Of a stretch of DNA of 64,000 bases, positions 24,451 to 32,478 are shown piece after piece. This DNA comes from Planctobacterium marinum. Lineage in GTDB: Bacteria; Pseudomonadota; Gammaproteobacteria; Enterobacterales; Alteromonadaceae. How positions within the stretch are numbered: the first letter of the stretch is position 1; each line of letters starts with the position of its first letter. A program made the position numbers and the translations under genes. The stretch covers positions 4,340,001 to 4,404,000 of the forward strand of contig NZ_AP027272.1 in NCBI RefSeq assembly GCF_036322805.1, given 5' to 3'. Under the pieces are notes generated by a model. It made no database searches, had not been told where the DNA came from, and saw nothing but the letters and a program-made list of their open reading frames with translations.

Positions 24451-25694
24451 ATGAATTCAAACACTTCCTATACAGACGCAAACACGCAACTGGTATTACA
24501 CAATTTGAATCTCGCAGCGATGGAAACAGGTATTGCCGAGCAAGACCTGCTGCGGGATGCCGCTGTGGTGATAGAGCAAGGCCGAATTGCCTGGTGCGGT
24601 GCAGCCAATCAGCTACCAGAACAATACCAGCAATACCCCAAACAAGACTGTCAACAGCAGTGGTTATTGCCGGGGCTTATCGATTGTCATAGCCATCTGG
24701 TATTTGGTGGCAATCGCGCTGATGAATTTGAAAAGCGCTTGCAAGGCGTGTCTTACGAAGAAATAGCGCATGCCGGTGGTGGTATTATGAATACCGTGCG
24801 GGCTACCCGAGAAGCAAGCGAAGAAAGCTTGTATAGCTCAGCAACAAAGCGCCTGAGAGCAATGCAACAACAAGGCGTGACCACTCTGGAAATCAAATCT
24901 GGCTATGGCCTCGATAGCGACACAGAACTAAAAATGCTGCGCGTGATACAGCGTTTAAAGGAGAATAACTGCCTCAATATTCAAAGCACCTTTTTGGGTG
25001 CTCACGCGCTGCCCCCTGAGTTTAAAGACAACGCCGATGGCTACATCGATTTAGTTTGCGAAGAGATGCTACCTATGGTGGCAAACGCCGGTTTAGCTGA
25101 TGCTGCGGACGTCTTTTGTGAGGGTATTGGCTTTAATTTGAGCCAAAGCCACAAGGTGTTATTTAAAGCTCAGTCATTAGGGTTGAAAGTCAAGGCCCAT
25201 GTAGAACAGCTGAGCAATCTGGGCGGCAGTGAAATGGCTGCCGGATTAAACGCGCTTTCCGTTGATCACATCGAATATCTGGATGAAGCTGGCGTTGCCG
25301 CTATCGCACAAAGCGATACGGCTGCTACCATTTTACCCGGTGCGTTCTACTTCTTGCGAGAAACCCAAAAACCTCCGATTGAGCTGCTGCGCAAATACAA
25401 GGTACCTATGGCAGTCGCCACTGACTTTAACCCCGGCTCCTCACCGATTGCATCCTTGCCTTTGATGCTGAATATGAGCTGTACTTTTTTGGTCTGACGC
25501 CTGAAGAAGCACTTTTAGGAGTAACCCTCAATGCTGCTAAAGCGTTAGGTATGGAAGGCCACGTTGGCACTATCACGCCTGGCAAGCAAGCTGATTTGAC
25601 CCTGTGGAATATCGAGCATCCCCGTGAACTTTGTTATTACGCCGGACTACATCAGCCCACACAAATCTGGCACAAGGGCGCAGCAAGTTCCTGA
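24451..25694 (+). pseudogene. hutI: Imidazolonepropionase gene with a single-base frameshift
   Basis: The first 349 codons from the ATG at 24451 match HutI: LPGLIDCHSHLVFGGNR (metal-binding His pair), EIKSGYGLD, FLGAHALPPE, HVEQLSNLGG, DHIEYLDEAG and ATDFNPGSSPIASLP. The frame then ends at TGA 25495-25497 after NMSCTFLV. In the +1 frame the missing end continues (GLTPEEALLGVTLNAAKALG, then a last strand region) to TGA at 25692. Restoring one T in the T-run 25485-25490 would join both parts into a ~414-residue enzyme, the normal length. So a T was lost in a homopolymer, either in the genome or in the read. If real, the pathway would stall at imidazolonepropionate unless slippage rescues it. 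Confidence 0.88.
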
Positions 25695-25723
25695 TGGATG
25701 CAGTCAGAAAGGAGCATCCCGGG

Positions 25724-26362
25724 CTATAGATCAGCAAGCGGATACTTGTTTTTCATAGTTTCATTAACATGATGAAAGTGTGCGGCTTGCTCATCTAGTA
25801 TAGCGTGTAACTCTTCCTGGAGTCCCTCGACCTCGACATATTCAAACTGCAATTGCTTTATCTCGTCACGAATTTGGATACGCTGTTCTCTGGTTAAACC
25901 ATCCGCGACCATTTCATCATTCTTTTGTTCGATTTCCTGGGCGATAGTGATTAATTGCTGTTGATTGTGGTTGATATCATTTTCAGCAGCATGCATGGCC
26001 TGTTCCGCTTGGTTTAGAGACTGACCATCTCGATAGGCTGCTAAAAATTCTGGCTCTAACTCAGCAGGACAGGACTGCTGATAATCTCGGTCCATTGCCC
26101 CCAAGCGAAAACCGTTGATTTCGGTGCAAAACAGCACAGAGCCATCATGGTGTCCCTCTCGATAGGCTTGCAAATCGGCAGTAATGCCGTGTTCGGCACA
26201 GTCTTTCCTGTACTGACTAATCACAGACTGATTTTTCCCTGAGCTGCCATCCTCAAATCCAATCGCTCGCCAATCAGCGGTTTGGCATTCCATTTGATTC
26301 ATGGAAGCACATCCGTTTAGCAACAAAGCTGCGAATAACAGCCATTTTTTACAATCCATCAT
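25724..26362 (-). CDS. DUF2799 lipoprotein
   Basis: 212 residues with a lipoprotein signal (LLFAALLLNGC, lipidated Cys18). The DUF2799 pattern is seen in DWRAIGFEDGSSGKN, YRKDCAEHGI, YREGHHDGSVLFC and NGFRLGAMDRDY: repeated short Gly-x-x-x-Gly/Asp segments with paired Cys. The C-terminal third (about 120-200) is a long acidic coiled coil. It probably faces the periplasm from a membrane anchor. Function of the family is unknown. It is convergent with hutI. Confidence 0.82.
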   Translation of the reverse strand: MMDCKKWLLFAALLLNGCASMNQMECQTADWRAIGFEDGSSGKNQSVISQYRKDCAEHGITADLQAYREGHHDGSVLFCTEINGFRLGAMDRDYQQSCPAELEPEFLAAYRDGQSLNQAEQAMHAAENDINHNQQQLITIAQEIEQKNDEMVADGLTREQRIQIRDEIKQLQFEYVEVEGLQEELHAILDEQAAHFHHVNETMKNKYPLADL

Positions 26363-26602
26363 TATTTCGCTTTTACAAAAGAAAAGTGGTTACTTATTAA
26401 AATAGTAAACCCGAAGAGTCTGCGGAACAACCTTGGCATGGCTTGATTTAACACCTGAGTAAATCCCATTTTGGACGCATCAAAGAGTGACGTCATCGAA
26501 CAATGACTGCATCGGCTCACACAAATCTGGTACGGGGGTTTAATAATTTAGCACTAACGGCTACCTTTTAGGTTATATCGCTAAGGAAACGGAGTCGCAC
26601 TC

Positions 26603-28228
26603 ATGTCTGACATGGTGCCCAAAGCCAGACTAGAGCGCGTTAAGTCGGCCAGAAAAGAGGCTGAGCGCCTGTTGGAAGAAAAATCCCTGGAGCTTTACAA
26701 AAAGAACCAGGAATTACAGGCCTTAAGCCAGCAGTTAGAAGAAAAGGTGCTGGCACGCACTGCTGAACTGGAAAAAGCCCGGGATGAAGCCCTTGCCGCC
26801 AGTAAACTAAAAAGTGCTTTTCTTGCCAACATGAGTCACGAAATACGCACACCGCTCACAGCCATCATCGGGTTTGCTGAAAACATTCAAGCGGGTATAT
26901 TATCCCCCCTCGAAGCCGAAACCGGCATCAACAATATCATCGGCAATGGTCGTCATTTGTTAACAGTGCTCAATGAAGTGCTGGATATTTCTAAAATCGA
27001 ATCGGGTGAACTAACCGTTTCCAACGCCCGATTTTCACTGCATCAAATGCTGGATGAAATTGACTCTATCTATAAGGGTTTTTGTAAAGATAAAGGATTG
27101 CATTTTGATATCCACCTTGATGATAACATCCCTTTAGAGATCGCCAGCGATGCAACGCGCTTAAGACAGGTATTGATGAACTTGTTAGGTAATGCTGTTA
27201 AGTTCACCGAGCAAGGACGCATCAGCTTAGATGTAAAATTCGATGGCGACCTAAAACAGCTAACTTTTATCGCCAGAGATACCGGCATCGGTATTGAACA
27301 GAGCAAGCTTGGTGAATTGTTTAAACCTTTTACTCAGGCAGATTCCAGTATTACCCGAAAATTTGGCGGTACTGGTTTAGGCTTGAGCATCTCCCGCAAT
27401 TTGGCCAGATTGATGGGGGGTGATATCCGGGTTTCAAGTACACCAGATAGAGGCTCAGAATTCATACTCACTATCCTATGCGAGGCCTGTTTCTACGAAG
27501 CTGAGCTACCCGGTGATCTCAGCGACATGGACAACTGGAAACCATTACAAGGTAGTGTATTGATGGTGGAAGACAATGAGATGAATCAACTGTTGATCAG
27601 TCAGAATTTGAGCGCCATGGGCATTGAATATCACATTGAAGACAATGGCGAAGAGGGTTACCAGGCGGCTCTTGCTGGAGAATATGATCTGGTATTAATG
27701 GACATACAAATGCCAGTCATGGATGGCAAAGAGGCCATCAATATCCTGCGCGCTGTGGGCTACAATACCCCCGTGATCGCACTGACAGCCAATGTTATGG
27801 CAGAAGACATCACTGAATACAAACGGTTGGGGTTTAATACTTGGCTGGGTAAACCCATCGATCGCGACAAATTTTATCGCACCCTGGCGTATTACCTTCC
27901 GGTTAAGACGACTAGTACAAAGACTTCCGTTGCCGACCTGGAAGACTACGCGAGTTTACAGGAAAAATTTATCGCTAGCTTACCGACCTACGCGGCGGAA
28001 CTTGAGCTGGCAGTCGAACAACAAAATGCACAAGCTGCAGAGAGAGTATTACATCAACTCAAAGGTCTCTGTGGTAACTTTACACTGGACCACCTGAATC
28101 AGCTGGTTACACTGATGTATGATGACATTCGCAAGCAAGGTTTTGCCACTATTATCGACAAAGCACCGCTGGCTATCGAGCTAATGCGCCATTATGGCAA
28201 GGAACAAAACAATGCAAAAAAACATTAA
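26603..28228 (+). CDS. Cytoplasmic hybrid histidine kinase (HisKA-HATPase-REC-HPt)
   Basis: 541 residues with no membrane segment and no recognisable sensor domain. A coiled coil (residues 8-70) leads directly into HisKA with His79 in MSHEIRTP. The ATPase domain follows (N-box RQVLMNLLGNAVKFT; DTGIGIE; FGGTGLGLSIS), then a receiver with Asp367 in VLMDIQMPVMDG. The C-terminal HPt module has His484 in LHQLKG. This is a complete four-step phosphorelay in one protein, with the input presumably supplied by a partner through the coiled coil. The last 17 bases overlap a receiver-only protein gene, its likely target. Confidence 0.9.
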   Translation: MSDMVPKARLERVKSARKEAERLLEEKSLELYKKNQELQALSQQLEEKVLARTAELEKARDEALAASKLKSAFLANMSHEIRTPLTAIIGFAENIQAGILSPLEAETGINNIIGNGRHLLTVLNEVLDISKIESGELTVSNARFSLHQMLDEIDSIYKGFCKDKGLHFDIHLDDNIPLEIASDATRLRQVLMNLLGNAVKFTEQGRISLDVKFDGDLKQLTFIARDTGIGIEQSKLGELFKPFTQADSSITRKFGGTGLGLSISRNLARLMGGDIRVSSTPDRGSEFILTILCEACFYEAELPGDLSDMDNWKPLQGSVLMVEDNEMNQLLISQNLSAMGIEYHIEDNGEEGYQAALAGEYDLVLMDIQMPVMDGKEAINILRAVGYNTPVIALTANVMAEDITEYKRLGFNTWLGKPIDRDKFYRTLAYYLPVKTTSTKTSVADLEDYASLQEKFIASLPTYAAELELAVEQQNAQAAERVLHQLKGLCGNFTLDHLNQLVTLMYDDIRKQGFATIIDKAPLAIELMRHYGKEQNNAKKH

Positions 28229-28613
28229 TTTTTTGATTGTAGATGATGTGGATACCACAAGAGAGTTATTGCGTGGTTTAATCCAGAGTGTGCTCAATAA
28301 CAATAACTTTAAGTTTCAAGTTAATGTGTTTCAGGCTGCCAATGCGGCGCAAACCAAACAGGCACTGGAAAAAAACAATATTCACCTGGCCTTTCTGGAT
28401 ATCGAATTACCTGACGGCAGTGGTCTGGAACTATTGCGCCTCATCAAATCCGATTACCCCGATTGCAAAGCGGTGATGGTCAGTGGTAACGCCTCCAAAG
28501 AGAATGTGTTAGCGTCAGTGGAAGTGGGCGTGCTCGGTTTTATCCTGAAACCCTTCAACTACTTGAGAGTAGAGGAAGCCATTAAAAACTTTGTGAAAAA
28601 ATCCCTGACCTGA
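28212..28613 (+). CDS. Single-domain response regulator
   Basis: 133 residues from the ATG at 28212, preceded by AAGGAAC; an upstream in-frame GTG-type start is unlikely. It is only a receiver domain: acidic pair in FLIVDDVD, phospho-acceptor Asp63 in LAFLDIELPDGSG, the conserved Ser of MVSGNASKE in the Thr/Ser position, and Lys in FILKPF. There is an unusually long insert after helix 1 (QSVLNNNNFKFQVNVFQ). It has no output domain, so it should act by protein contact, as CheY does. Its start lies within the end of the hybrid kinase gene, giving strong linkage. Confidence 0.87.
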   Translation: MQKNINFLIVDDVDTTRELLRGLIQSVLNNNNFKFQVNVFQAANAAQTKQALEKNNIHLAFLDIELPDGSGLELLRLIKSDYPDCKAVMVSGNASKENVLASVEVGVLGFILKPFNYLRVEEAIKNFVKKSLT

Positions 28614-28618
28614 AGCTC

Positions 28619-29767
28619 TTATTGTTCTGCCGGTTTTGCGGTGTAAAGGTCCTTATCCGCCAAGGCTATAGTCTCATCCAGCGGTATCCCTTTAGTGACC
28701 CTGCAAGTGCCAAACGAAGCCCTGACAAAAATAGGAAAAGACAATCCCGGCACTGGTGAGCGCTCGCAGCGTCGACTAAACCGTTGCAGAAACTCCTGGC
28801 ACTGAGTCAGCTCACAATCCCACATCAGGATCACAAACTCGTCACCACCTAAACGCCCTACTACATCTGATTTACGGCAACTGGTTTTTAACAAATGGCT
28901 AAACCAGGTTAGTGCGCGATCGCCAATGCTATGGCCGTGCTTATCGTTGATAGCTTTAAACTTATCCAGATCCACCATCACCAGTACCATGCCTTTGGTA
29001 TCAATCCGCTCCGCCTTATCCAAGGCATCTTCGTAAGCCAGCTCAAAACCAAAGCGATTGTATAATCCGGTGAGGTAATCGTGACGTGATTTATCAGACA
29101 GTTCCTGAATGACATCAAGTAGCATGACACCGAGAAAACATACGCCTAATAGTACGTAGGCCAGTGGTGCAAGTCGCGTCAGTAACTCTGCCGCCTGTCC
29201 CGCACCATCAAACAAACTGTTGGAAGGGTTTGAGACAAACACCAAGGCAGTTAATAAATTGTAAGCCAGGTAGAGGCTAAACCCGAGAATCAACAAACGA
29301 TCGCCGTAGCGGGTCTGTGGATAGCGCACTATAGCTGCAATGGTGAGCAGTGCCATCAAAGCACCGATACCATGAATAAGTATAATGCGCGATGCGTAAT
29401 CACCGTCCACGAAAGTATAGCTGAACAGGCTAATTACCTGAATGGCCACCAGAGACAAAAACCAATGCCAGGCAAATCCCATGCGGTTGCGTTTCCATAC
29501 GCCGTAAGGCCAAAGGAAAGTCGGTGCGCTATAGATAATATTATTGATGAAGGTTAACAGCGGGCCAGGAGTTTGTCCGTTAATGGCAAGAAGAGAAGCC
29601 TGTAACCAGGCACAGCCGAGTAATAAAAAGCCTGCCGCCCACCACAGTGCGGGCTGCTCATCAAAAATGCTATCAAACTTCTTGGCTGTCCGACTGACAA
29701 AAAACAGCAGTGATGCCATAAATAATGCCATCACTGTGGGAACCACAAATAATATTCCTTCTATCAA
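28619..29767 (-). CDS. Membrane diguanylate cyclase (GGDEF)
   Basis: 382 residues. The N-terminal ~205 residues carry about six or seven membrane helices with little periplasmic loop, a membrane-embedded sensor. The GGDEF domain follows: HDYLTGLYNRFGFE, DLDKFKAINDKHGHSIGD and the intact catalytic RLGGDEF. No RxxD inhibitory site is obvious five residues before GGDEF. It should make cyclic di-GMP, a common activator of EPS synthesis. The start is a TTG at 29767 with a weak ribosome site; ATG 29731 is the alternative. It is convergent with the receiver gene and divergent from a binding-protein-like gene. Confidence 0.88.
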   Translation of the reverse strand: MIEGILFVVPTVMALFMASLLFFVSRTAKKFDSIFDEQPALWWAAGFLLLGCAWLQASLLAINGQTPGPLLTFINNIIYSAPTFLWPYGVWKRNRMGFAWHWFLSLVAIQVISLFSYTFVDGDYASRIILIHGIGALMALLTIAAIVRYPQTRYGDRLLILGFSLYLAYNLLTALVFVSNPSNSLFDGAGQAAELLTRLAPLAYVLLGVCFLGVMLLDVIQELSDKSRHDYLTGLYNRFGFELAYEDALDKAERIDTKGMVLVMVDLDKFKAINDKHGHSIGDRALTWFSHLLKTSCRKSDVVGRLGGDEFVILMWDCELTQCQEFLQRFSRRCERSPVPGLSFPIFVRASFGTCRVTKGIPLDETIALADKDLYTAKPAEQ

Positions 29768-29854
29768 ACTTACATTCCATTTTAAGCGAGTTACCTAAAT
29801 TTAGCCTTTTCCCGACGATTCTGCAAAAACTAAAGAAGCTGATAAACTTGCTTT

Positions 29855-29870
29855 TTGCAATCGATTGCAT
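29855..29870. promoter_or_regulatory. LacI-type operator copy (TGCAATCGATTGCA)
   Basis: TGCAATCGATTGCA at 29856-29869 is a perfect palindrome identical to the operators at 34834-34849 and 37786-37801 in the trehalose locus 5-8 kb away. It lies between the diverging diguanylate cyclase and binding-protein-like genes, 58 bases before the ATG at 29928. Confidence 0.6.
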
Positions 29871-29927
29871 TTTAATGGGCAATATACGAAATGGCGATTT
29901 TTCAAACAATATTTCATAGGTGATGAT

Positions 29928-30797
29928 ATGTCGTTAGGTCCACTTAATAAGTGTTTATTGTTGATGGTTTTAATTTTGCCACTAAGTCATCCGGGCTTAG
30001 CGCAATCAGTCAAATACACCATCACCGACAATCCTACGGAACAACTTATCGTGGATTTAATGAAACAGGGATTTGCCAATAGTGCGCTAAAAAATCAAAT
30101 TCAATTTAATGCCAAAAGAGAATCAGTTAATGAAGCACGCAAGGTTCAGATGCTGACAGATAAGCAACTAGATATAATCTGGACCGGCACCACTGCCCGA
30201 TATGAACAACAACTCTATCCCATTCGAATCCCGATACTGAAAGGCATGTTAGGCCATCGTATTTTTATTATTCGCGCTGGTGATCAAGTCCGCTTCAACA
30301 AGATTACGCAACTCTCTCAACTTAAAAATGTGCCCTTAGGGCAGGGAAAATTTTGGGGAGATACACAAGTACTCAAAAACGCTGATATGACAGTAGTGGA
30401 CCCGGTAAAATACGAGAGTTTATTTCACATGTTAGAAGGTGGGCGCTTTGATTTTTTCCCAAGAGCGTTACACGAACCCTGGTCAGAAGTGGCATCTCGT
30501 CCTGAATTACAACTTCAGGTAGAGACGAAACACTTGCTCATTTATCCCTTTGCCCTTTATTTCTTTGTGCACAAGGATAATCAACGTCTGGGTGAGCAAC
30601 TTCATACAGGCTTAATGAGGAGTGTTGCCGATGGCTCTTATGATGAACTGTTCTACAACCATCCTGTAATTGCCGAAACCCTGTCCCGCTCAGCTTTGGG
30701 TGCGCGCACCGTGCATCGCCTGAATAACCCCAACATGACTCCGGAAACTCCCACTCAAGACAAGAGACTGTGGCTAAATGTAATGACATCTGAGTAA
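29928..30797 (+). CDS. Periplasmic substrate-binding-like protein (type 2 fold)
   Basis: 289 residues from the ATG at 29928, with a signal peptide (CLLLMVLILPLSHPGLAQS). The body resembles amino-acid-type solute-binding proteins reduced in length: KMQMLTDKQLDII-like N-lobe, IPILKGMLGHRIFII hinge, LKNVPLGQGKFWGDT, GGRFDFFPRAL, LLIYPFALYFFVHK. A paralogue at 54915-55790 shares the whole layout. No ABC permease or ATPase gene is nearby for either, so a sensing role rather than transport is plausible. A LacI-type operator lies upstream. Confidence 0.7.
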   Translation: MSLGPLNKCLLLMVLILPLSHPGLAQSVKYTITDNPTEQLIVDLMKQGFANSALKNQIQFNAKRESVNEARKVQMLTDKQLDIIWTGTTARYEQQLYPIRIPILKGMLGHRIFIIRAGDQVRFNKITQLSQLKNVPLGQGKFWGDTQVLKNADMTVVDPVKYESLFHMLEGGRFDFFPRALHEPWSEVASRPELQLQVETKHLLIYPFALYFFVHKDNQRLGEQLHTGLMRSVADGSYDELFYNHPVIAETLSRSALGARTVHRLNNPNMTPETPTQDKRLWLNVMTSE

Positions 30798-30880
30798 AGA
30801 ACGGTACTCCTATAGTTCGACAAGAATGTCAGAGTCAACATCGCTGTCCGACTCGAACATATAAAAACTTGATCTTTGCA

Positions 30881-30906
30881 AATAGGTAACCTATAAGTTA
30901 CCTATT
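30881..30906. promoter_or_regulatory. Operator for the ArsR-type regulator
   Basis: AATAGGTAAC (30881-30890) and its exact reverse complement GTTACCTATT (30897-30906) are separated by six bases, 21 bases before the regulator's ATG. This is the size and place expected for autoregulation by an ArsR-family dimer. Confidence 0.6.
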
Positions 30907-30927
30907 GATTATAAGTACAGGTTTCCC

Positions 30928-31284
30928 ATGTCTCCCGAATCCATGGATGCGGTGTTTCAAGCACTGGCAAATGACAAACGCCGTAAGTTACTGGACTACG
31001 TAAAAGAACATCCCGGCTGTTTAGTTAAAGACGTTTGCAAAGAATTTGATGTCACTCGCATTGCGGTGATGAAACATCTGACAGTGCTGGAAAAGGCGAA
31101 CCTACTGATCACCGACAAACGCGGTCGAGATAAACACCTGTTCATTAACGTTATCCCCATTCAAATGATTCACAGCCGCTGGACCTCTGAGTACAGTGCT
31201 TTGTGGGCAGGCAGAATGCTGGATATCAAATTTTTAGCCGAACAAAAGCAAGTCGAAAGCGAAGATAAGAGAAAGCAAAAATGA
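30928..31284 (+). CDS. ArsR-family transcriptional regulator
   Basis: 118 residues. The winged helix is clear: MDAVFQALANDKRRKLLDYV, GCLVKDVCKEFDVTRIAVMKHLTVLEKANLL and RGRDKHLFIN wing. There is no metal-binding Cys pair in the recognition helix, so it belongs with the SRPBCC-linked group (SdpR-like) rather than metal sensors. It overlaps the next gene by four bases (ATGA). A perfect inverted repeat upstream is its likely operator. Confidence 0.85.
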   Translation: MSPESMDAVFQALANDKRRKLLDYVKEHPGCLVKDVCKEFDVTRIAVMKHLTVLEKANLLITDKRGRDKHLFINVIPIQMIHSRWTSEYSALWAGRMLDIKFLAEQKQVESEDKRKQK

Positions 31285-31856
31285 CAGAATCGTCTTTAAA
31301 ACCCACTAAAATGCGACAATCAATTCATAAGGTATTCATCAACGCCAGCATAGATAAAGTCTGGGCAGAAATCGTGAATACCGACAGTCCAAGACAGTTT
31401 TTCTTCAATGGCCAGTGCGATACGCCCGGACTCACACCCGGGGCTCCCATGGCAATGCGTTCACCGGATAGCAAATACACCAGCGTTGTGGGTGAAGTGA
31501 CCGAATTTAATCCGCCCTATCGCTATGCTCATACCTTTAAATTCACCACCATGGAAGATGCGATTGGCAAAGTGATCTACGATCTGAAAGAAGTGGACGG
31601 TGGTACCGAATTTACCTTGATTTCAGAAAATCCCGATTTGGCAGAAGTCTCCAAGACCGAAAAAACCATGCAGGATGGCGGCAAGTTTATTTGTGAGAAC
31701 CTCAAAGCCATTGTGGAAACTGGCAAACCGACTTTTTCAGGCCGTATGATTTTAAGCATCATCAAACTCACCACATGGATGACACCAAAAGTTGCCTTAA
31801 CCGAAAACTGGAGCTTTGAGGCGATTAAAAAACTACATCAAGAGGAGAGAAACTAA
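31281..31856 (+). CDS. SRPBCC/AHSA1-domain protein
   Basis: 191 residues. The helix-grip fold of the AHSA1 group is seen in IHKVFINASIDKVWAEIV at the start, TEFNPPYRYAHTFKF in the middle and GGTEFTLISENP. This fold binds hydrophobic ligands in a deep cavity. A long C-terminal helix region (FICENLKAIVETG and beyond) is present. It is the second gene of an ArsR-SRPBCC-DUF4287 unit, an arrangement common in bacteria, in which the regulator controls the binding protein. Ligand unknown. Confidence 0.82.
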   Translation: MTESSLKPTKMRQSIHKVFINASIDKVWAEIVNTDSPRQFFFNGQCDTPGLTPGAPMAMRSPDSKYTSVVGEVTEFNPPYRYAHTFKFTTMEDAIGKVIYDLKEVDGGTEFTLISENPDLAEVSKTEKTMQDGGKFICENLKAIVETGKPTFSGRMILSIIKLTTWMTPKVALTENWSFEAIKKLHQEERN

Positions 31857-32410
31857 TGGCGACACCAGAACAGCAAGCGCAAACCATGCTCAACAACCTA
31901 CCGGAAAAAACCGGAAAAACACTATCCCAATGGTTAGATTTAATCACCAAGGCAAAGTTGGACAAACACGGTAAAATCGTTAGCTTCTTGAAAACCGAGC
32001 ATCAGGTAACCCATGGTTTTGCTAACTTGATAGCTCATGAATTCTTAAATCAGGACTGCGCAGAAGAGCCCGATTTGGTAACCCAGCAATACAGCAAAGG
32101 CAAAGAAGGATTGTTCCCCATCTATGAAAAGCTCATATTAGCTATCAAGGCGTTCGCTCCTGACATGGAAGTTTCCCCCAAAAAAGCCTACGTCAGTCTG
32201 CGCCGTAATAAACAATTTGCCCTGATTCAACCTTCCACCAAAACACGCATTGATGTGGGCATTAACCTAAAAGGTACTGCGCCTGACGAACGCCTGGAGG
32301 CGTCGGGAAGCTTTAATGCCATGGTAAGTCATCGCGTCAGAATTACTGACATTGAACAAATAGATACAGAGTTGTTGAATTGGTTAAAAGCGGCTTGGGA
32401 AGTGGCTTGA
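31856..32410 (+). CDS. DUF4287/DUF5655 protein
   Basis: 184 residues; the start codon overlaps the stop of the SRPBCC gene by one base. The N-terminal ~65 residues fit DUF4287 (KTLSQWLDLITKAKLDKHGKIVSFLKTEHQVTHGFANLIA) and the C-terminal half fits DUF5655 (VSPKKAYVSLRRNKQFALIQPSTKTRIDVGINLKG). Both are of unknown function; DUF4287 proteins often accompany SRPBCC genes. Soluble, no signal. Confidence 0.8.
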   Translation: MATPEQQAQTMLNNLPEKTGKTLSQWLDLITKAKLDKHGKIVSFLKTEHQVTHGFANLIAHEFLNQDCAEEPDLVTQQYSKGKEGLFPIYEKLILAIKAFAPDMEVSPKKAYVSLRRNKQFALIQPSTKTRIDVGINLKGTAPDERLEASGSFNAMVSHRVRITDIEQIDTELLNWLKAAWEVA

Positions 32411-32419
32411 ATTAAAAAA

Positions 32420-32444
32420 GCCCCAAGCTCTTGCGAGTTGGGGC
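32420..32444 (-). terminator. Terminator of the TonB-receptor gene
   Basis: GCCCCAAGCTC pairs with GAGTTGGGGC (one bulged base), and the A-run at 32413-32419 gives a U-run on the minus strand. Confidence 0.75.
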
Positions 32445-32478
32445 AAAGTAACACACTTATACGGGAGACGGTTAAAGG

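Noticed and set aside
24363-24464. Longer N-terminus for hutC
   Set aside because: The extra 34 codons run through the HutC operator and the divergent hutI promoter, and homologues begin at the ATG at 24362.
25485-25497. Programmed frameshifting in hutI
   Set aside because: T6 followed by GG is not a recognised efficient slippery site, and no downstream stem or internal Shine-Dalgarno is evident; a simple deletion or read error is likelier.
29855-29870. CRP or PurR site
   Set aside because: The palindrome lacks the TGTGA-N6-TCACA and ACGCAAACGTTTGCGT patterns and matches the local LacI-linked sites exactly.
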